From the NCBI GenBank assembly GCA_947311665.1, contig CAMZLA010000084.1, positions 1 through 9,654 on the forward strand: a DNA stretch of 9,654 nt. The letters are read 5' to 3'. Below the pieces are notes generated by a model. The model made no database searches, was not told where the DNA came from, and was given only the letters and a program-made list of their open reading frames with translations. The stretch comes from an uncultured Candidatus Altimarinota bacterium (GTDB lineage Bacteria; Patescibacteriota; Gracilibacteria; CAIRYL01). Positions within the stretch are counted from its first letter, which is position 1; each line of letters opens with the position of its first letter. Of this stretch, positions 6,382 through 9,654 are shown piece by piece. Made by a program: the position numbers and the translations under genes.

Positions 6382-7680
6382 GTGGCAAAAGTAACAACAT
6401 TTATAACACAACCAAGTGATGATGATTTAAAAAAATTTCCAGATGAAGTTTTAGCACTCATCAAGCTGGGAAGAGAAAAGGGATTTGTAACACATCAAGA
6501 AATAATGAAAGCATTACCAGATGCAGAAGAAAATGTTACATTACTCGATTCTTTATATACTCTATTTTTCGATATTGGAGTAAATGTAATAGAAGCAAAA
6601 GAAGCATTGTCTTGGGGAAAAGAAAGTGCATCTCTTGAAAAAGAATATGAGCAAGGAGATAAGTTAGCTAAAAAACTTACAGCATTACTCGAATCTCAAG
6701 GGAAAAAAGATTCTCCAAGAAATATAGAAGCAAGCGATGAAGAACTTGAAGAAGAAGAAGCTCAAGCATTACCAGATGATAGAAAAATAAATTTATCAGA
6801 TATTACAAATGATTCTGTTCGAATGTATTTATCTGAAATTGGGAGAGTTGATCTCTTAACAAAAGAAGATGAAGTTTCTTTAGCAAAACAAATAGAAAAA
6901 GGAAATGCTTCTGCAAAACAACATTTAGCAGAAGCAAATCTTCGACTTGTTGTTTCTATTGCAAAAAAATATATTGGACGAGGTCTTTCTTTTCTCGATT
7001 TAATTCAAGAAGGAAATATTGGTTTATTTCGAGCAGTAGAAAAATTTGATTATAGACGAGGGTTTAAATTTTCTACATATGCAACATGGTGGATTCGTCA
7101 AGCTATAACACGAGCAATTGCTGATCAAGCTCGAACCATACGAATTCCTGTTCATATGGTAGAGACAATAAACAGATTAACTCATACTAAACGACGATTG
7201 GCACAAGAATTGGGACGAGATGCAAGTCTTGAAGAAATTTCTGAAGAAATGGAATTGGATCAAGATAAAGTGAGATATATTCAAAAAATATCTCAAGATA
7301 TTGTTCCTTTAGAAGCTCCTGTTGGGAGTGAAGAAGATTCTAAATTATCAGATTTTATTGAAGATAAAGATGCACCATGTCCTGCTCAAACAGCATCTCA
7401 TCAGATATTAAAAGAAAATATTAAATCGATGTTAGAATATCTTTCTCCTCGAGAAAGAAGAATTATAGAAATGCGATTTGGATTAGTAGATGGTGTTTCT
7501 CATACACTAGAAGAAGTTGGTCAAGATTTTGGTGTTACTCGAGAAAGAATTCGTCAAATTGAAGCAAAAGTTTTACAAAAATTACGAGATCATCCGATGA
7601 ATGTTCGAATTAAAGAACAGTATATTACTGACAAAACAGCACCTCAAAAAATTGTTCGAAAAAAAGTAAAACCAAGTTAG
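6382..7680 (+). CDS. rpoD: Primary sigma factor RpoD (sigma-70)
   Basis: The start is GTG at 6382; an in-frame TAG two codons upstream (6376-6378) excludes any earlier start. The 432-residue protein has all regions of a group 1 sigma. Region 1.1-like helices are at 15-75, an acidic linker at 115-135 and region 1.2 at 143-173 ([20 protein letters not shown]). Region 2 is at 181-255, including the core-binding [20 protein letters not shown] and the -10 melting segment [15 protein letters not shown]. Region 3 is at 256-335, and region 4 at 343-405 ends in the -35-binding helix [20 protein letters not shown] basic tail ([10 protein letters not shown]) follows. It directs RNA polymerase to housekeeping promoters, which fits the TTGxxx/TAxxxT boxes seen in this window. 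It is co-directional with dnaG and very likely co-transcribed; I see no terminator or clear promoter in the 41-base gap. Confidence 0.98.
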   Translation: MAKVTTFITQPSDDDLKKFPDEVLALIKLGREKGFVTHQEIMKALPDAEENVTLLDSLYTLFFDIGVNVIEAKEALSWGKESASLEKEYEQGDKLAKKLTALLESQGKKDSPRNIEASDEELEEEEAQALPDDRKINLSDITNDSVRMYLSEIGRVDLLTKEDEVSLAKQIEKGNASAKQHLAEANLRLVVSIAKKYIGRGLSFLDLIQEGNIGLFRAVEKFDYRRGFKFSTYATWWIRQAITRAIADQARTIRIPVHMVETINRLTHTKRRLAQELGRDASLEEISEEMELDQDKVRYIQKISQDIVPLEAPVGSEEDSKLSDFIEDKDAPCPAQTASHQILKENIKSMLEYLSPRERRIIEMRFGLVDGVSHTLEEVGQDFGVTRERIRQIEAKVLQKLRDHPMNVRIKEQYITDKTAPQKIVRKKVKPS

Positions 7681-7694
7681 AAAAAAAGAAATTA

Positions 7695-7724
7695 TTCACA
7701 TTTATCACTTTTCTTAATTATAAA
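7695..7724 (+). promoter_or_regulatory. Candidate promoter of greA
   Basis: -35 TTCACA (7695-7700) and -10 TATAAA (7719-7724) are 18 bases apart in the 70-base gap after rpoD. The predicted start is near 7731, with a leader of about 20 bases. The -35 match is imperfect and the DNA is nearly all A/T, so co-transcription from upstream is an alternative. Confidence 0.35.
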
Positions 7725-7750
7725 ATTTTAATTATTTATTTTAAAAAACT

Positions 7751-8215
7751 ATGTCTAAACATTTAATTGTAACAGAAGCAGGTCTTCAAAAAATGAAAGA
7801 TGAGCTAGAATATTTAAAAACTACTCGTCGAAAAGAAGTAGCAGATAGATTGAAAGATGCTATTTCATATGGAGATTTATCAGAAAATTCTGAATATCAA
7901 GAAGCAAAAGAAGAGCAGGCTTTTTTAGAAGGGAAAATTATTACTTTAGATAAAGAAATAAAATCTGCAAAAGTAGAATCTACAAAAGGGAAAAAATCGG
8001 TTATTCATTTAGGGTCTATTGTAGAATTACAAATAGAAGAGAATGATATTGAAACTTTTACTATTGTAGGAGGAAATGAAGCTGATCCATTTGAAAATAA
8101 AATTTCTAATGAATCTCCTGTTGGAGTTGCATTATTGGGAAAAGAAAAAAACACAACAATTATAATCGATACACCAGAAGGAAAAGTAAAATATAATATT
8201 ATTAGTGTTAAGTAA
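7751..8215 (+). CDS. greA: Transcript cleavage factor GreA
   Basis: The 154-residue protein has the normal GreA length and two-domain layout. The N-terminal coiled coil spans about residues 5-76 and carries at its tip SYGDLSENSEYQEAKEEQ (39-56), whose two acidic residues D42 and E45 coordinate the catalytic magnesium in the polymerase secondary channel. The globular C-terminal domain shows VHLGSIVEL-like and FTIVG strands, then NKISNESPVGVALLGKEK (116-133), matching the family's I-S-x-x-SP-x-G-x-A-L-x-G. GreA rescues backtracked RNA polymerase by stimulating transcript cleavage. The gene follows rpoD by 70 bases on the same strand and is followed by an A/T-rich hairpin and tRNA-Ser. The ATG at 7751 has no Shine-Dalgarno motif before it (TTTAAAAAACT). 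Confidence 0.96.
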   Translation: MSKHLIVTEAGLQKMKDELEYLKTTRRKEVADRLKDAISYGDLSENSEYQEAKEEQAFLEGKIITLDKEIKSAKVESTKGKKSVIHLGSIVELQIEENDIETFTIVGGNEADPFENKISNESPVGVALLGKEKNTTIIIDTPEGKVKYNIISVK

Positions 8216-8228
8216 TAATATTAAAAAT

Positions 8229-8257
8229 AATATTTAGATAATATATCTAAATATTTT
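8229..8257 (+). terminator. A/T-rich hairpin between greA and tRNA-Ser
   Basis: A perfect 12-bp stem (AATATTTAGATA with TATCTAAATATT) with a 3-base loop lies 13 bases after the greA stop. Only one G-C pair and a short TTTT tail support it, so it may be a weak terminator, or a processing structure directly before the tRNA at 8260. Confidence 0.4.
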
Positions 8258-8259
8258 AT

Positions 8260-8349
8260 GGAGAGATGGCAGAGTGGTCGAATGCGTGCGCTTGGAAGGC
8301 GTATGAACTGGCAACGGTTCCTAGGGTTCGAATCCCTATCTCTCCGCCA
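8260..8349 (+). tRNA. tRNA-Ser (anticodon GGA)
   Basis: The 90-nt sequence, including an encoded CCA, has the long variable arm of class II tRNAs. Acceptor GGAGAGA pairs with TCTCTCC followed by G-CCA. The anticodon stem TGCGC/GCGTA encloses TTGGAAG with GGA as anticodon. The variable arm includes AACTGGCAACGGTT, and the T arm is AGGGTTCGAATCCCT. No convincing separate promoter is visible in the 44 bases after greA, so it may be read from greA. A repeat element starts one or two bases after the CCA end. Confidence 0.97.
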
Positions 8350-8384
8350 GTTTTAAAAAAAATTTAATACATCTAAAAAAACAT

Positions 8385-8578
8385 GTAGGGGCGTATGGCA
8401 ATACGCCTTTCTCATGTTTACATGCAATATACATTTCTTATTCTTACAGGGAATATATCTTTTGTATATTTACAGGCAATAAATCTTTTACATGCTTACA
8501 GAAAATATTGCATTTCATTTATTTACAGGGCGTATTGCCTTTCTCATATTTACAGGGCGTATTGCCATACGCCCCTAC
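8385..8578. repeat. Palindromic element 1 with 23-bp terminal inverted repeats
   Basis: The ends 8385-8407 and 8556-8578 are perfect 23-bp inverted repeats beginning GTAGGGGCGT. Each end also folds by itself: GGCGTAT pairs with ATACGCC around a four-base loop. The element can therefore form either one long-range stem or two local hairpins. Between the ends lies a degenerate tandem array. There is no coding capacity for a transposase, so any movement would need help in trans. Confidence 0.8.
8418..8549. repeat. Degenerate 26-27 bp tandem array
   Basis: TTACA recurs at 8418, 8444, 8470, 8496, 8523 and 8550, giving spacings of 26, 26, 26, 27 and 27. The last full unit (8523-8549) keeps the GC-rich core GGGCGTATTGCC and the tail TTTCTCATAT. 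The tail also ends the left palindrome arm. Middle units have turned A/T-rich (GGGAATATAT, GGCAATAAAT, GAAAATATTG). Confidence 0.75.
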
Positions 8579-8646
8579 CAGAAAATTATTTGTTTTTTGT
8601 AAAAAAAATTTAATACATAATACCATATAAAATATTGTGCTTTTTT

Positions 8647-8758
8647 CTTTTTTTCTCGCTTTTTTTTAAAAGACACCTGTATCATACAGATGTCTTTTTT
8701 TTTGATCTTTACCATTTTCGTACCAAAAACTTTTTTTATAAAAGTGAATAGTGAAAAG
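8647..8758. repeat. Long direct repeat block, copy 1
   Basis: This 112-bp block matches 9472-9582 with, by eye, one base substitution (A for G after the second T run) and one single-base length difference in a T run. It contains the hairpin at 8668-8698 and ends GTGAATAGTGAAAAG, four bases before the stop codon of the minus-strand gene at 8763. Confidence 0.9.
8668..8703. terminator. Hairpin terminator, copy 1
   Basis: AAAAGACACCTGTAT pairs with ATACAGATGTCTTTT around one central base (an effective loop of 3-5). The only mispair is C-A on the plus strand, which becomes a G-U pair in minus-strand RNA. The T run is longer on the plus strand (nine) than on the minus strand (four). It can serve the minus-strand gene at 8763-9191, whose stop lies about 65 bases away, and could also stop plus-strand transcription from tRNA-Ser. 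Confidence 0.75.
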
Positions 8759-8762
8759 GTTA

Positions 8763-9191
8763 TTAAGCATCTTCAAATTTTATTCCTCTTAGTAAATCGG
8801 CTAAATATTCTTTAGCGGCTGGAGATAGAGAGACTTTATTAACATTATGTAAGGTAGCAATATGTTTCATTAGAGGCTCAGGAAGTCCTTCTGGCGATAA
8901 GAGATCATCAATAAGAGTATCTCGTCTTTCTTTAGGATTTGCAAATATTGCCCCTGCTATTAACTGACTTCTTATTGAACCAATCAAAGTTTTATGAAGA
9001 TCTGATGGAAATTCTTTTTCACAAGAAAGTCCCTGAAGAGGGGTTTCTATTCCTTTTGTATAAAAATTCCCATTCCTTAGTGCATTATCAAAAGCCTGTA
9101 ATACAGGGGAAAGCGAATCTCTATCCTCTAGTATTTTTTTATCATTCTTTGGTTCATCTAATATGATTAGATCATTAGTATTTTTTCCCAT
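8763..9191 (-). CDS. Unrecognised 142-residue protein
   Basis: I do not recognise this family. The ATG at 9189-9191 opens a clean 142-codon frame preceded by a strong promoter (TTGACA -35) and followed by a terminator, so it looks like a real, separately expressed gene. The product is soluble: no signal peptide or membrane segment. The N-terminus is charged and probably disordered (KNTNDLIILDEPKNDKKILEDRD, 3-25). A mixed helical part follows, including IGSIRSQLIAGAIFANPKERRDTLIDDLL and a C-terminal helix SPAAKEYLADLLRGIKFEDA. There are two cysteine-free acidic ends and a single Cys near the middle. It is bracketed by two copies of the same composite repeat. The next minus-strand gene also ends in Ala-stop and in a similar Leu/Ala/Lys helix, so it may be a relative. 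Composition is less A/T-biased than the flanking DNA. Confidence 0.75.
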   Translation of the reverse strand: MGKNTNDLIILDEPKNDKKILEDRDSLSPVLQAFDNALRNGNFYTKGIETPLQGLSCEKEFPSDLHKTLIGSIRSQLIAGAIFANPKERRDTLIDDLLSPEGLPEPLMKHIATLHNVNKVSLSPAAKEYLADLLRGIKFEDA

Positions 9192-9216
9192 AAAAATATA
9201 AATTAAAAAATATAAA

Positions 9217-9238
9217 ATCTAATTTTTGCAAATTAGAT
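9217..9238. promoter_or_regulatory. Possible operator overlapping the -10/start region
   Basis: A perfect 9-bp inverted repeat, ATCTAATTT (9217-9225) and AAATTAGAT (9230-9238) with a TTGC spacer, covers the downstream edge of the -10 box and the predicted start of the gene at 8763-9191. This position suits a repressor site or a 5' hairpin in the transcript. Confidence 0.45.
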
Positions 9239-9266
9239 GATACAATAATATATATATATATGTCAA
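9237..9266 (-). promoter_or_regulatory. Promoter of the unknown gene at 8763-9191
   Basis: On the minus strand a perfect consensus -35 TTGACA (9261-9266) is followed after 18 bases of alternating T/A by -10 TATCAT (9237-9242). The predicted start near 9230 leaves a leader of about 40 bases. It has the best -35 box in the window. Confidence 0.65.
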
Positions 9267-9327
9267 GCTTTTTTCTTTTTTCACTATTTACTCATTTTAT
9301 AAAAAAAATTTGGTACTAAAAAAACAT

Positions 9328-9407
9328 GTAGGGGCGTACCCTTGTGGTCGCCCGTTTATGAAATAAAATCAAGAATAAATAGGGCGGGCATAAAGCCACG
9401 CCCCTAC
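9328..9407. repeat. Palindromic element 2 (GTAGGGGCG type, 80 bp)
   Basis: The ends GTAGGGGCGT (9328-9337) and ACGCCCCTAC (9398-9407) are complementary. Each half also makes its own hairpin with one bulged base: ACC-CTTGT-GGT extended by the GGGCG/CGCCC stem on the left, and GGGCGGGC-ATAAA-GCC-A-CGCCC on the right. The 23 bases starting at 9398 are identical to those after element 1, but the interior is unrelated to the tandem array of element 1. Motifs of this kind recur as short interspersed repeats in many bacterial genomes (from memory). Confidence 0.75.
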
Positions 9408-9448
9408 CAGAAAATTATTTATTTTTTTTTTAAAATTAAAAAATAACA

Positions 9449-9468
9449 AGGCACAAAATATTGTGCCT
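9449..9468. repeat. Small hairpin AGGCACAA/TTGTGCCT
   Basis: An 8-bp perfect stem with an AATA loop, followed by CTAC so that it ends GCCTCTAC, resembling the GCCCCTAC end of the larger elements. Copy 1 keeps only the half AAAATATTGTGC at 8629-8640. It may be a relic of a related palindromic element. Confidence 0.5.
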
Positions 9469-9471
9469 CTA

Positions 9472-9582
9472 CTTTTTTTCTCGCTTTTTTTAAAAGACAC
9501 CTGTATCATACAGATGTCTTTTTTTTTGATCTTTACCATTTTCGTACCAAAAACTTTTTTTGTAAAAGTGAATAGTGAAAAG
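9472..9582. repeat. Long direct repeat block, copy 2
   Basis: This 111-bp block is the near-identical partner of 8647-8758. Both copies include the C-rich T tract CTTTTTTTCTCGC, the terminator hairpin, GATCTTTACCATTTTCGTACC and the inverted-arm sequence. It ends about 11 bases before the stop codon of the gene entering at the right edge. Confidence 0.9.
9492..9527. terminator. Hairpin terminator, copy 2
   Basis: The stem, single mispair and nine-T run are identical to those of the hairpin at 8668-8703. It lies about 70 bases past the stop of the minus-strand gene at 9594 and probably ends its transcript. Confidence 0.75.
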
Positions 9583-9593
9583 AGAGAATGTTA

Positions 9594-9654
9594 TTAAGCC
9601 GAATTGTCTGTGCTTGATGTTTTTTCTATCATCTCCTCAAGTTTTTTAGCTAGA
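9594..9654 (-). CDS. C-terminal end of an unknown protein (partial)
   Basis: On the minus strand a frame enters from the right edge and stops with TAA at 9594-9596. The visible end reads LAKKLEEMIEKTSSTSDNSA: an amphipathic, Lys/Glu-rich helix, then a Ser/Thr tail. Its context copies that of the gene at 8763-9191: the same GTTATTAAGC sequence (stop plus a final Ala codon), then the same direct repeat block and terminator. Only 19 complete codons plus the stop are visible, so the family cannot be named; a distant paralogue of the neighbour is possible. That a gene is present is supported by the terminator and the open frame. Confidence 0.5.
   Translation of the reverse strand, partial: LAKKLEEMIEKTSSTDNSA

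Larger units (their letters stand above)
8354..8618. repeat. 19-bp perfect direct repeat flanking palindromic element 1
   Basis: TAAAAAAAATTTAATACAT occurs at 8354-8372 and again, perfectly, at 8600-8618, bracketing the palindromic element at 8385-8578. It could be a duplication linked to insertion, but the sequence is low in complexity. Confidence 0.5.
8351..8758. repeat. Composite intergenic repeat, copy 1 (left arm truncated)
   Basis: This stretch matches 9275-9582 in order: an A/T-rich left arm (here only 8351-8370), TAAAAAAACAT, a palindromic element bounded by GTAGGGGCG/CGCCCCTAC, the sequence CCAGAAAATTATTT, an AAAATATTGTGC relic (8629-8640), and a hairpin-bearing block (8647-8758). 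The outer part of the left arm is missing and the sequence abuts tRNA-Ser. No gene is credible in this 413-base gap: the one open frame in it runs across tandem repeats. Confidence 0.8.
9275..9582. mobile_element. Composite repeat, copy 2: MITE-like element with inverted arms
   Basis: The left arm 9275-9316 (begins CTTTTTTCACTATTTACT, ends TTTGGTAC) is the inverted counterpart of the right arm 9544-9582 (begins GTACCAAAAAC, ends GAATAGTGAAAAG), with a few small gaps. About 308 bp lie between the outer ends and hold a GTAGGGGCG palindrome, a small GGCACAA hairpin and a terminator hairpin, but no gene. Length, inverted ends, lack of coding capacity and a second copy 0.9 kb away fit a non-autonomous element. 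I cannot see a clear target duplication. A regulatory intergenic cassette copied with a gene is the alternative. Confidence 0.5.

Noticed and set aside
8385..8580. CRISPR array
   Set aside because: The recurring unit is degenerate over its whole 26-27 bases, with only about 5-7 bases conserved and no constant repeat alternating with unique spacers, and no cas genes are in the window.
8395..8613. A 72-codon open frame on the plus strand
   Set aside because: It runs entirely through the palindromic element and its 26-27 bp tandem array; the Tyr/His/Leu-rich translation (repeating YRAYC-like units) simply reflects the repeat, and no promoter precedes it.
8939..9166. 75-codon plus-strand frame
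   Set aside because: It is antisense to the gene at 8763-9191, which has a promoter, terminator and better start; the translation has no recognisable features.
1..9654. UGA recoded as glycine (Gracilibacteria/Absconditabacteria code)
   Set aside because: All conserved genes read full length with standard stops and use GGA/GGT/GGG glycine codons; no family motif needs a UGA to be read through.

Overview
This is an AT-rich bacterial window with an informational-gene core (dnaG, rpoD, greA, rsmG, an HU gene, two tRNAs) and a repeat-rich accessory end. The compact genes, the AT-richness, the FtsB/DivIC-like protein with an Asn/Trp/Phe-type tail, the sigma factor's N-terminal region and the lack of Shine-Dalgarno motifs suggest Candidate Phyla Radiation (Patescibacteria). 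That is inference from protein style, not a phylogeny. The coding frames read through with standard stops (TAA or TAG at the ends I checked, and no need to read TGA as sense), so the UGA-glycine code of Gracilibacteria/Absconditabacteria is not indicated.

Layout. 1-372: the C-terminal end of a secreted Ig-like repeat protein (+), with a terminator. 445-1040: a minus-strand tRNA-Ala(UGC) with its own promoter and terminator, then HU with its own promoter and terminator. 1068-4467: four minus-strand genes: an MGDG-synthase/MurG-like glycosyltransferase, an FtsB/DivIC-like membrane protein, a CNNM/CorC-type CBS protein and rsmG. 4468-4588: a short divergent control region between rsmG and dnaG whose two candidate promoters overlap and share an 11-bp inverted repeat. 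4589-8215: dnaG, rpoD and greA on the plus strand, i.e. the primase-sigma pair of the classical macromolecular-synthesis operon followed by a transcript-cleavage factor. 8260-8349: tRNA-Ser(GGA).

8350-9654 is the unusual part. Two copies of a composite, non-coding repeat (about 8351-8758 and 9275-9582) flank an unrecognised minus-strand gene (8763-9191), and a second minus-strand gene enters at the right edge (9594-9654). Each copy holds a palindromic element bounded by GTAGGGGCGT/ACGCCCCTAC and a nearly identical block of about 112 bp containing a hairpin. Each copy ends a few bases from the stop codon of the gene to its right. Copy 2 has roughly 40-bp inverted terminal arms, so it looks like a non-autonomous mobile element (MITE-like). 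Copy 1 has lost its outer left arm exactly at the 3' end of tRNA-Ser and carries a decaying 26-27 bp tandem array inside its palindrome.

Functionally, the core covers replication priming (DnaG), housekeeping transcription (RpoD, GreA), rRNA modification (RsmG), nucleoid structure (HU), and envelope or division functions (glycosyltransferase, FtsB-like, CNNM). No complete defence, secretion or biosynthetic system is visible. The most novel material is the repeat family and the gene family it may travel with.
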